Below are positions 35,323 through 46,600 of a stretch of DNA of 64,000 bases, in pieces. Source of the stretch: Sipunculus nudus (taxonomy: Eukaryota; Annelida; Sipuncula; Golfingiida; Sipunculidae); contig CM049316.1 of the NCBI GenBank assembly GCA_026874595.1, positions 62,849,176 through 62,913,175 on the forward strand, written 5' to 3'. The translations under genes and the position numbers were made by a program. Position 1 is the first letter of the stretch; the number at the start of each line of letters is the position of its first letter. Under the pieces are notes generated by a model. It saw only the letters and a list, made by a program, of their open reading frames with translations, made no database searches and had not been told where the DNA came from.

Positions 35323-37257
35323 CATACCTTTTTTTGGCCTGACTGGTCCCAAATGTGGTAATCTTCTCCTTTGTTTAAACGGTGAGATTAAGGTCATTAA
35401 CTAAAATGGGTTTCAATAAACTTCAGGTTTTCACACAAACATCAAGTCAATTTAAATTGGTTTTCTGCTTTGGTTTTGGAATTGGAACCTTTTTGTAAAC
35501 AAGGGACCCATGGGTCACGGCGCTCAGCTGATCGTGATTGGACTATAAATGTTTCTCCACTGTGATACTATATCGAGTCGATAAAGCTTATGAATATCAT
35601 GGACATGTTGGGCTATTATAAAGGAATGTAATGTAATATGTGAGTAAATGATAAATGAAATTACCTGACTGATGGATTAATAGAGTCAAATATAGTGGTT
35701 TATTTTTTTTTTATTTAGGACAATTGTGATATATTTGAGCAAATATGAATGCAATGACAGCAGTAATAAGCAGTAGTAAAATGATGATTAGGCTATTTGT
35801 TGAAGGATCTAAAGTGTATGGTAGTCTGCAAGCTTTCAATTTGACAGATATGATGTTATGATTAACTATGCTGATGAAGTGATTTATGAATTTGTGACTG
35901 TATGACACAATATCTCTTTAGTCTTGACAAGGTACATAATTGTGATGCCCACTATGTCTACATATTACACAATATTGACATAATTTCTGACATGTACATA
36001 GGTACCTATGGACGAATAGTTATACAAAATATTAAAGTATGAATATATCTGATTCATCTTGTTCTTGCTTACCGAGGCTGACTTTGGGATGGGGTTCGGA
36101 GAAGGGAAAAGTGAGGGCAGCACGAAGGTGGATGTAGAAGTAATATTTTTCATTTATATAAGAATATGAAAAGCTAAGAGGAAAGGGGCCCTCCTTGGTT
36201 ATAGTAAAGTTCTAAATATATGATTGCAAACTAATACTCTGACAAGACTGTCATGAAGAAAAACAGTAAAAGTTTTGAGATACTGTGATGCATATGAAAA
36301 TTTACAGATGGACAGGCAAGTGGACAGAATGGACTAATACCTTTATTTCACTTTCAAGGGAATAACGCATTTAAGTTTATATATAAGCCTATTTTTTTAA
36401 GCATATCCACTTTTTCTATTAAGAAGTTTTTATCTGAATCATTTTTTATTAATTTTTTTAAGTTTTAATAAAAAAACCTGAAAATATAAGTTAAAATATT
36501 AGAATTGTTGCAAAAGTTGCAATCATCATATATCCAGAGTGTAGCTCATATTGGGTCATATTATGCATTCACATATATTTTATTATTTTTAAATCATAAA
36601 TGTTTAAACTGAATTTAAAAGAAAATAATGCCACAACATGGCATCTACAAGAATATTCCTTGAATCACTATTAAAAAGTTTTGCACATTGGAGTTTTCAG
36701 TACATGCTTAATTTTATTCGCCAAAATAAAATAAAAGATTCAGTAAATTTGATAAAATAAAACATCTTTTCAAATAAAGTGTACACACTGTTGGTTGAAT
36801 GAGGGACAAACAATATCATTGTGCTAATTACTATCCCAGTTTTAATTTATTACTGGAATTAATAGTCAATTTCACACCTGGTGAAGTTTTTACTCTTCTG
36901 AAGTAAGGAATTACTTATCTGATGAACATCCGCACTTTCATAACAATACACCACTTTGTGGACACAATTAAATGTACACTTTAATCATTGTAACCCTGGT
37001 GGTACAATACAAAATCTAAAGTGTAGCATAGCCTAGAATAAGAATGAATCAAATACAGAAAATATAACATTCATCTAGTTTATGCACCATCTGGGGGGGG
37101 GGGAGTGCAGGGCAGAGGGGAAGCCTGCTGGTAGTGGCCAGGCTGACCCAAGGCAAGCTGCCAGGGGTGGGTTACATAATGCAAGTGAAGGCTGTACTAC
37201 TAGGTGGGCTAGATGTAAACAACACTTGACATGGTGTTTAAAAACAATCAATTTCTT
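35323..37257. other. Intergenic, nothing recognised
   Basis: AT-rich, no supported gene. A short G-run with GGCAGAGGGG lies at 37092-37120. Confidence 0.4.
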
Positions 37258-38590
37258 TGAAATTTCAGATTTTAAAAGATTAAATCCTTATGTATATATG
37301 CTGTGAAAATTAAATCAACAGTGCCAAAGTTGGACAAAATTTAAGGTATTGATTTTTTATTTATGCTAATAACTTAAAAAAATTGCAAAATTCAGATCTA
37401 ATTTTGGTTAAACAATTGAAGCTTGATTAAATAAAGTTATATTCCTGAAAAAAAGTCTCTAGGTTCAGCAATTCTCATGTTAGGTGAGTAAATATATTTC
37501 CTGATTTTTTTAAAAATTGCATTATGTTTTGGCCCATAACTTCAAAATAATACCCAATACTGACCTAATTTTTGGTATGTTCATAGAAAATGTATGAAAG
37601 AATGTGAATACTAAATACAGATCAGTGGTTTTGATATTAGGCAGCCTTGAAGTGTAACAATTGCTTTTTTTTTATGGAAAACAGAGTTTTTTTTCCTTAA
37701 TATCTCAAAGGAACGAAGTCCTAATGACCCAATTTTCGGTATGGTAGGAGATTTTGGGGACATCTAAAATTATGCCAACAGCCTGCGGAGCATAGAGATG
37801 TGCACTGAATGACCTACAGTCATCAAAGTGGACTGCTTGACAATGTAAGGGAATACAAGAGCCTCCAAAAAAATTCAATAACTAGCCTAATTTTGCAGCT
37901 TATATTTTCAAATTTCAGATTTTAACAGATTAAATCCTTATGTATACATGCTGTGAAAATTAAATCCACAGTACTTACAGGAAAAATATGTGCCGTGGCC
38001 AAAGTTGGGCAAAATTTAAGGTACCAATTTTATATTTTTGCCAATATTTAAAAAAATTTAACAGATTTTGATCTAATTTTTGGTATACAATTAAATTTTA
38101 ATTAATTAAAGTTGTATTACTGGAAAAAAATCCCTACCTTTAACACTTTTGGTCTTAAGTGACCAAATATCTTCCTGATTTTTTTACAAAGTCCATTATG
38201 TTTGGGCCCATAACTTTTTTAAATTATATAATACTGACTTAATATCTGGCATGTACATAGGAACTATATAGAGGAATATTTATGGTAAATATGAAGAAAA
38301 CCAGAGGAGTGGTTTTGATATTAGGCAGTCCTGAAGTGTGAAAATAGATTTCTAATAAAAAATTGAGGTTTTTCCTTAATATCTCGAAGGAACGAAGTCC
38401 TATTGACCAAATTTTCGGCATGGTAGGAGATTTTGGGGACATCTAACTGTATGCCGAATTTCAGATTTGTAGGTCCAACGGTGTCAAAACGTGCCAGTCT
38501 TACGGACGGACATCCAGACAGACGGACGGACAATGGACCACGACTATAGCTCAGATGACTTATAGTCAGCTGAGCTAAAAAGTCCTTTGA
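37258..38590. repeat. 654-bp tandem duplication of a non-coding repeat
   Basis: AAATTTCAGATTTTAA(A/C)AGATT starts at 37258 and again at 37912, and order is kept through TTAATATCTC(A/G)AAGGAACGAAG and GGTAGGAGATTTTGGGGACATC. The second unit continues with the GACGGACAGACGGACGG-like phrase (38508-38530) and ends AGCTGAGCTAAAAAG. That tail is a dispersed repeat signature I associate with many marine invertebrate genomes, but I cannot name the family. Confidence 0.8.
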
Positions 38591-38619
38591 CAATATTGAA
38601 AACGGTTTGGGTTATCTTT

Positions 38620-39095
38620 ATGGGAAACCGTATATGCATTGCCATGTGAACGTCAAGTCACCTTGGGTACAGCTGGAGGCAGCATTCCATATGTGTAAAT
38701 GCAGTACGTATGTGTATGCATCTAGGAATTGCACCCATTATATTCTCTCAGAGTGATAACATATATACGATTGCGTATATATGCATGCATATGCAGCACG
38801 TTTTGATCACTCAGGGTAGCGATACACATGGTAACGATTTTCATGGTAACGCATATGCATGAAAATGCACATGAACGTTAACAGATGGGGAGATTCCAAA
38901 GTTTGATGTCAGTGATAGGGTATACCTCTGGCAGATGACTTCCCTACTCCTGCAGCTCTATACTTAGGGCCCCATTTTACTGCATACATTTTGCATAAGT
39001 ATACATATGAATGGAATCACAGGCATCCACTTTCTGGCTGCATTATGCATTTGTACAGCACACGCATACATACTGCATATACATATATGAAATGC
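38620..39095. repeat. Region dense in ATGCAT/TATGCAT motifs
   Basis: Many ATGCAT, CATATGCA and GTATATGCA phrases alternate with GTAACG and ACATGAACG; for example 38768-38800 and 38830-38870. Imperfect, short-period and partly palindromic. Not coding. Confidence 0.55.
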
Positions 39096-39109
39096 TAGCT
39101 TAACTTGGT

Positions 39110-40383
39110 CTCCTTTTTTGCGTTTGTCATGTTTTCAGGTATTGGCAAACACATGTAAATGGGGAGGGGGGTGGTAGAACTGACTTTACACGTTGTATTG
39201 TGGCACTTTAACTCACATCATTATTGTTGACAATCAAACTTAACACTAGATCTCTAACAAAACTTGATTCACCAGTTATAGTGAAGCACTCCTCTCGTTG
39301 ATGAAGTTGTATATTTCCCCTCTAACACAAAAGAGTCAACTGACATGTCAGAGTGGTATGCCCTCTGAACTGATTTGTAAATCTTAATGATGCAAATATT
39401 TTCATCATTTTTCACAATGCTTCAGGCCTAAAAGTACACTGTAACTCAAAATAAACCTTATCACCCATTAAAAATGTTTTTATACTTAATAACAACACCT
39501 ACCATGTCTGATAAAGATTCCATAACAACTAAGCATACTGTTATATTCCTTTGCATTGTGGTTGACTTTCTGATGGCACACAATTATATCTCCTGTTGGT
39601 TATGTGACTGATGGCAAAGTCAGGTGAGGAACAGAAATGATTGCAGTTACTACAGAGATGGGTTTGTGTTAATTCCTTCCTTGTAGCCTGATGTTAAGAT
39701 TATCAGCTGCTTACAATAAAATCAATACAACAAGATGGAATACCCATTGCAGTACAATTTTCCATAAAACTTAGGCCACAACGCAAAGTAGGTCCTATCA
39801 GGTAGGTAAGTGCCTACTGAATTATGTATTCACATCTACTCATTAATGGAGAGAATGAATTGCCAGCTTGTAAGTCAGTAACAGAGGAAGCTAGTAATTA
39901 TAAGTCAGTAACAGAGTCACAAAGTGTGCAAAGAAAGTGTCACTGATGAAAAAGTCACAAGTATGAAATCTGTGTACAAGATCTGACCTGGCATGTATCC
40001 AAATTAAGTCTACATAGTTTAACAAAATATCTATCCACAAGTGTTTTATTAGCACCACTAGTCACAACAAAATAATTTATGCCGAGTCAGCAGAACATAA
40101 TTTGCACAAGAGACAATAAACTGTTAAAATGTAAAAGAATTATATCCATAACCTTACTGTAATTTGCAGATGAGGCTGCAATCAAAGCGTTTCTCAGGCT
40201 TCTACTTTAAAGACAGCACCTTGAGATGGTCCCAAGGGTACTTCCCTGTTGCATTCCCTTGCCCTTAACAAACCCTGACCTTGCAAAAATTTTTTAACTG
40301 TTCATGGGGGCCGCCATTTTGCAGACTAAAACCTGGGATGTTGCATGTTGGAATTCAAGCTATACTACTTGTGTGTGTAATAT
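39110..40383 (-). other. 3' flank and probable 3' UTR of the F-box/E2 gene
   Basis: On the minus strand a canonical AATAAA lies at 40050-40045, about 335 bases after the stop codon at 40384, a plausible poly(A) signal. No other gene is visible in the stretch. Confidence 0.45.
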
Positions 40384-40693
40384 CTAGAGTTTTGTCATTT
40401 GTATGTTGCAAGGCATCAAATAGTCATGCATCGCATATTTCCATGTCCATAACCGTGCAACTCTGTTAAACTCTGTGCTGTCTTGAAGGTACAACTGTCC
40501 TATCGCTGGCTCCATACAGACTTGGCAGTAGGGATCAGTCAGTAAACTTTGTATGCTCACAAGCACTTTTGATATCGTCAATGCAAGGCTCCAGTTGTGA
40601 TGGATAGAGTCCAGTCCAACATCACCATGTCGACTGATGTTTGGATGAAATATTTTTGTGATGAACCTGACTAGTGGAGGCCTCATTGGGTAA
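40384..40693 (-). CDS. F-box/E2 gene exon 7 (active-site half of UBC fold, C-terminus)
   Basis: The acceptor TTTCTTTTCAG is strong. The split Asn codon joins I-P-H-N to Y-P-M-R-P-P, exactly the conserved E2 junction. It contains H-P-N, the G-D-V-G-L-D site lacking Cys, the S-K-V-L-V-S-I-Q-S-L-L helix and the W-K-Y-A-M end, then a short tail to TAG at 40384. Confidence 0.88.
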
Positions 40694-43600
40694 CTGAAAA
40701 GAAAGACAGAACACATATTCTATACAAAATCATTCAATAAAGCAGAAATCAAATATGAACTGTCATTAGCCATTTTACTAAAAGATCAAATTCAATGTAT
40801 GACAAAAATTACGCACTTTGTACAGAATCATTAAATAATGCTTTAAAAGGAACTATGAGTGACCAACTGTTCAGGATCAAATCATTAGCAACATTTTGTT
40901 TATAGAATTATTTAATAGAACATATATTTTTCAGGGCAAATTGGCCTGGATTAAAAATATATAATACATGTAAACATTTTGTGCTGTCACTCAGAAGAAG
41001 GAAAGTTTGTATTGCATATTTCAGTAAAAATAAAATTATGTATTTCATCTTTTTTCACCATCATTTACAAATACAAAATTATATACAGTGGAACCTTTCC
41101 TTATGGAACCTCTGTATTAAGGGCACCTCCAATTTACAGCCACTAACATGTAGTCCTTTGAAAGTAGGTCCCAAAATTTTTAACATCCCTACTAAGGGCA
41201 CCTCTCTATTGCAAGGAAAATGTCAAGTCCAATCAGTGTCTGTAATTCAGAGGTTCTACTGTACATTTACAAATTGCACAAATTACAAGGAGCAAAATGG
41301 TAAGATTCAGCATGTAACCATTCATGTAATTTATTAATTATAACATATATGACTCTGTTTAGCATAACATCTCATCTGTTCTGATATGCAGGGTCTGCCA
41401 GTGTCAAACTTAAATGAACTGTAGTGCATATATGTATGTAGAAATGAATAAATCAGTATCAATATTGTGTATTATATCTGTGTTATACAGTATAATTATT
41501 GCTTTTCCAACAGTCAATTTTTTCAAATGCAATGGAAATATCTCATATATAATTCTGTTCAGTATAACAGCTTATCTGATATGCAGTGTCTGAGAGTTTG
41601 AAACTTAAATGAATTGCAGTACATATGTATATTTAGAAAATGAATATATCAGTATTATAATGGATGGTGGTGGCATTCAACCACTGTCATGCAACTCCTC
41701 TTGGGTGATGCCTCATGCTCATATTTGGTCCTGAAGAGTCTGGAATAATTATAAGTGTGTCCTAAGGGGGGGGGGGGGGTCCTGTCTATATTTCCCCATA
41801 AATCCCCCCCATTTCCTCCCTGTGAATGGTGGTTTTGTTAGTAAACTGTTGTGAGCTTTTCTGTATTAATGAGAATTTTCTCTGTTAAAGTTTATAAGCC
41901 TGAGTAAGCCAACTGAAAATTTTCCCTTATTGGGCCTATTATCGCCCATCCCGCCTCGTTCCCATGTATCTAGGTCACACTTCCGTTACCCATAATCACA
42001 TTTTCGAAGGCGTAAGGAAGAGGACTGGGAGGGAGCGATGTTTGTAATACAGAAAAGCTCACAACAGTTTACTAACAAAACCACCATTCACAGGGAGGGA
42101 ATGGGGGGGTTTTATTACGTAAACATAATTGTGAGCTGTTTCTGTATTAATGAGAAAAAAAACAGACATGCCTTGGGGAGGGAGCACCTACCTGTAACGC
42201 TGGAACGAGGAATCTCAGTGCAGGGATGGAGCAGCAGACGACGTCGGTGGTGGAACCGACATAGAGGAAGAGGATGTCCTGGGAAATTGCAGGACCTCAC
42301 CTGACGCGATCACAGGGCCCATGGAGTAGAGGCCCGAAGCCTGGAGCTGAACATCTTTCAGATAGAAGCGTGTGAACGTAGATGGGGATTTCCAGTATCC
42401 CTTCTTGACCAACTGATTGGGTGAGATCCCGGAGAAATGGGCCAAGGAAGTCGAAATAGCTCGAATGTCATGGCCCTTGATGTGAAGTTGGTCTAATGTG
42501 GATTGAGAAGCTGATTCATATGCGGCGACGATAGTAGCTTTGAGCCACGCACTAATGGTGATAGGGCTAATCTCCTTATTGGAAGATGTGACTTTTGTAG
42601 AAATAAACAACTTCTTGCCCCCCCCCCCCCCGTAAAGAATGAGTAGCTTTTAGATAATAACGCAACGCATGAACCGGGCAATTGGTAGCCCCATAACGGT
42701 ACTGACCGTTAGGGAGGGCCGGAACTACCAAGCAGACGGAGGGTCATCGAAATTTTGATTTTTCCTATAAAAATCCGGAGGAAAAAGTAGGGTGGCCGAC
42801 GAACCGTCGGCTGCAATTTGCGTGAATTTCGAATCAGCCACGAGGGCATGAAGCTCAGAACGGCGACCGGCCGAGGCAAGAGCTAGGAGGAAAACCGTTT
42901 TTCGAGACAAATGGAGAAGATGGGCCGAACGCAACGGCTCATAAGGGGGTTCCCTGAGGTGACGTAAGATGACGTCCAGGCGCCAGGAAGGCGCAACATA
43001 CCGAGGACGAGACGCCCGGGCATGAACCCCCTTGAGAAAGTCCGACACCAACGGGTGATGAAGGACACGATCGTGACCCAGCGGACGGAGCACCGACAGG
43101 AGGGCGGCGCGATATCCACGCAGAGAGGGATAGGATAAATGTTTATCCTGCAGTAAGAACACGAAAAAATCCAAAACAGCCGCAAGCAACGGATCTAAAG
43201 GGGAGATTCCGCGGGAAGACGCCCACTCCGTGAAGAGACGCCACCGGGAGTCATAGATGCGGTCCGAAGAACGGCGACAGGGATCGGAGGCAAGGAGAGC
43301 AGCCGGACTTGAAATGCCCTGATCTGTGAGGTGTCTGATGAGAGCACGCATGCGCATAGAGGGCACGACCGAAACGGGCGACGCGCTCGAGGGAACGACG
43401 GGAGCGCGATGCGGAGCGGAAGTATAAGCAGGGGGCGAGAGAGAAGCGAGCGCCTCAGAGGAAACCAGGGAGCCGCAGGTTGAAACGGGAGGATGAGAAG
43501 CAGGGTAGTCTGGTCCGCGCGGGACAAGCGGAGAAGGTCACGGCCGATGAGAGGAGGCGCAGAAACGCAAAAAGAAACCGGTGAGACCACCCGGACGGCG

Positions 43601-46600
43601 GCGTGTCGGGGAGAAGGTCGCGAGGGTGACGTAGACGTGTCTCGGAAGGTATGAGAAGGGCGGGGGATGGAAAATCGAACAGATCGAATTCTGGCCACCC
43701 CAGGCGAGCGAAAACACTCCGAATAACCGGGAGCGGAAGGAGCGGCGGAGAAGGAAGAGACTCCGGATGACGGGAAAGGGCATCCACGAGGATGTTCGAC
43801 ATGCCCGGAAGATGGGATGCACGAACTGAAGCCCGGAGAGAGAGGCATAGATCGAACAAAAGGTAAGTCTCCTGCATGAGCGAGGGAGACCGAGTACCGC
43901 CCTGCTTGTTGATATATGCCACAACCGTGGTATTGTCGGTCCGGATGAGAATGTGACGGCCGATCAAGCGGGGAGACCAGTGGGAGATCGCGCGACGGAC
44001 AGCACGCAGTTCGAGGATATTGATATGAAGCAGACGTTCCGACGGGGACCATATCCCGGAAGTGCAAAGATCGGCAAGATGGGCCCCCCAACCGAGGAGA
44101 GACGCATCGGTATAGATGGTGCAATCGACATCCATGGAAAAAGGAACGCCGCGCAGGAGAAAGGAAAGGTCCATCCAGGGACGAAGGGACCGCCAGGTGA
44201 GCCGAAACGGGAGGATCGTAGGACGAACCGAGGTTAACCGGAGAAGGCCGTGACGGCGCAAGATAGACTGAATCGGACGAAGGTACAGGCGGCCGAACGG
44301 GATGAAAGATGGGCCCAGTTGAGAGCACCGTGGAGAGAAGCCGCAGTGCGCGAGTCTACACGGCGCCGCGTGAGAAAGGAACGAATTAGGCGGCGGAGCG
44401 ACGCTGTGCCGGACGCAAAATCGAGCGTGACATCTAGAAATTGGAGGGACTGGGTGGGAATGAGAAGAGATTTCTCTGCATTGACCAGGAAGCTGAGGTT
44501 CCGAAGTAAGTTGAGAACCCGGGAGCGATGCGACAGTAAGAGGGAGCGATTGGCCGCATGGACCAGCCAATCGTCCAGATAAGGGAGCACAGAAATGCCC
44601 TGTGAACGGAGATAACTCGTGACCGTGTGAACCAGCATGGTAAAAATCCAGGGGGCCACATTGATCCCGAATGGAAGGGCCCAGAATTGATAAACGCGGT
44701 TCTGATACGCGAAGCAAAGAAACGGTTGAGACGAGGGATGGATGGGAACGTGAAAATAGGCATCCGTAAGGTCGATCTTGAATGCCCAATCCATCCTCCG
44801 AACAATGGGGAGCACAGCATGGATATTGAACATCCGAAACGGGGGCGGACGGATGAACGAATTGAGGCGCTTCAGGTCTACTATCGGGCGCCAACGGCCG
44901 TGCGGTTTGGGAACAAGAAAAAGGCGAGAGTAAAACCCCACGGTGGATGGGGAAACCTCGAAAATTGCCCGTTTGTCTAACATAGAGTGAATGGCCTCCT
45001 CAAAAGAGAGGCGTTTGTCCGGATCGGACGGAGGCAGAGTGAAGAACGGGTGCATGGTGACGGGAGGTGCGTGCAAAAACGTAAGACGGAACCCGAACTT
45101 TACGGTGCTGAGAATTAACCGCTGTGAGGTGATACCCGCCCATGCGGGAAAATGGGCGCTGAGCCGAGCGCCGACCGGAGCGAGAGAGTCATTTCAGGGT
45201 CGGAACCTCGTTTGGAGGATCGACCACGAAAAGGCTGAGAACGGCCGGAACGGCCGGAAGGACGGGAAGATGGAGCAGATGCTGGACGCGGTTGAGCGGA
45301 AGCTGCAACCGGAGGCCGAGGGCGGGGCACTCGGAAGGAAGGCCTAGGCGCAATAGAGGCCGAGCCGAGGCGGGCCTGACGATCCGAGCACTCCAAGGTG
45401 CGGTCAAAAAGAGGCCGTAAGTGGCCGCCAAACAGCAGGGAACCAGTAAAAGGCTAAGAATAAAGTTCCGTTAACTCCACCTGAGTAAACTCCGGCTTTA
45501 AGGTCTTTAAAGACTGAATGCATACCGTGCGGCGTAACAAAATGCAATTTTCAACCAGGCGCCGAACGACCTGATTTAACACAGCGCAAGTATGGGCAGA
45601 AGCCTGCCAGATGTCGTTGAGAGTGAGCAGGTCTGTAGAAACGGCGAGCAAGCTAGTGACAGCCTGCAAGTCTTTAACCATACCGGCCGCCTGCCGGCCG
45701 AGCCCCTCCAGATCCAACAGGTGACGATCGGACAGGCGGACAGAGGACGGAAATAAAGACTTACCGTCCGCAAATCGTTGTTCCAGGCCGGACTCGAGTC
45801 GCATTGGAGCAGACGGAATATCCGGGTGATCAGGAAAAGGTAGTAAGCGATCAAAACAGGTAGCCCGGTACCCACATGAATTCCAGAGTGTACCGGGGGA
45901 CCAAGGTTTATCCGAACCCGGCGGAAGCGGGGCCCAAGTAGTGGTAGAGCGAGACCCCAAACAACTGCGTGGTGCTCACGTAAGATATCCCCCGTGTGGG
46001 CTGTGAATTCCATGCATTCGGCGGGCGTGGCCGAGGGCGATTGAAGGGCAGCAGGATTCAAATAAGAACCGGCCGCCGACGCCGAGGAAGTCCGAGGTTG
46101 TAACCGTCGGAACGTCGGACCACTAGGATTAGCCTCCTGTGTGGAGTAGCCACAAGGTCCAGAAGCGCAGATTTGCGCATACGCCAAGCCTGGCGTTGCA
46201 GCGCGATCTCCGACCACTGGTCAGGTGCCAGGGCGGGATCGGCTGACTGAGAAGTCGGGGACTCTGGAGAACCCCGGGTAGGGGGAGCCAGAGAGACCCG
46301 CTGTGCCGGAACAACCGGAGGCTGGAAACAGGAAGCCGGGGAACGAGCAGCAGCAGGAACCATCCGGGAAGGCACAGGAACCGGAGCCTCCGGCCGCACA
46401 TCAGACAGTAACTGAAAAGAAGATACGGCCGGCCGGTCAGTAACAGGGAGACACGGAGGAACCGGCAGCGAGGCCGGCCGCCCCGAGCCTGAGGCAGGAG
46501 GGACCGACGCACCTACCTGCACACCCGGAAGGGCAGGGTGAACCAGGGGGACGGCCCCAGCCGGCCCTGGGGATAACGAAGGAAGCTGGCGAGGAGCCTG

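Noticed and set aside
40384-40716. Stand-alone E2 gene starting at a local ATG (40716)
   Set aside because: The first codons there are intron sequence before a strong acceptor; the N-terminal half of the UBC fold lies in exon 6 and joins in phase.
43195-44328. 377-codon minus-strand frame in the DIRS region
   Set aside because: Ser/Pro/Arg-rich shadow overlapping the RNase H frame; the RNase H motifs are in the other frame.
43953-44980. Plus-strand frames of about 95-118 codons across the DIRS element
   Set aside because: Antisense shadows of the GC-rich RT/RNase H genes; Arg/Glu-rich composition without domains.
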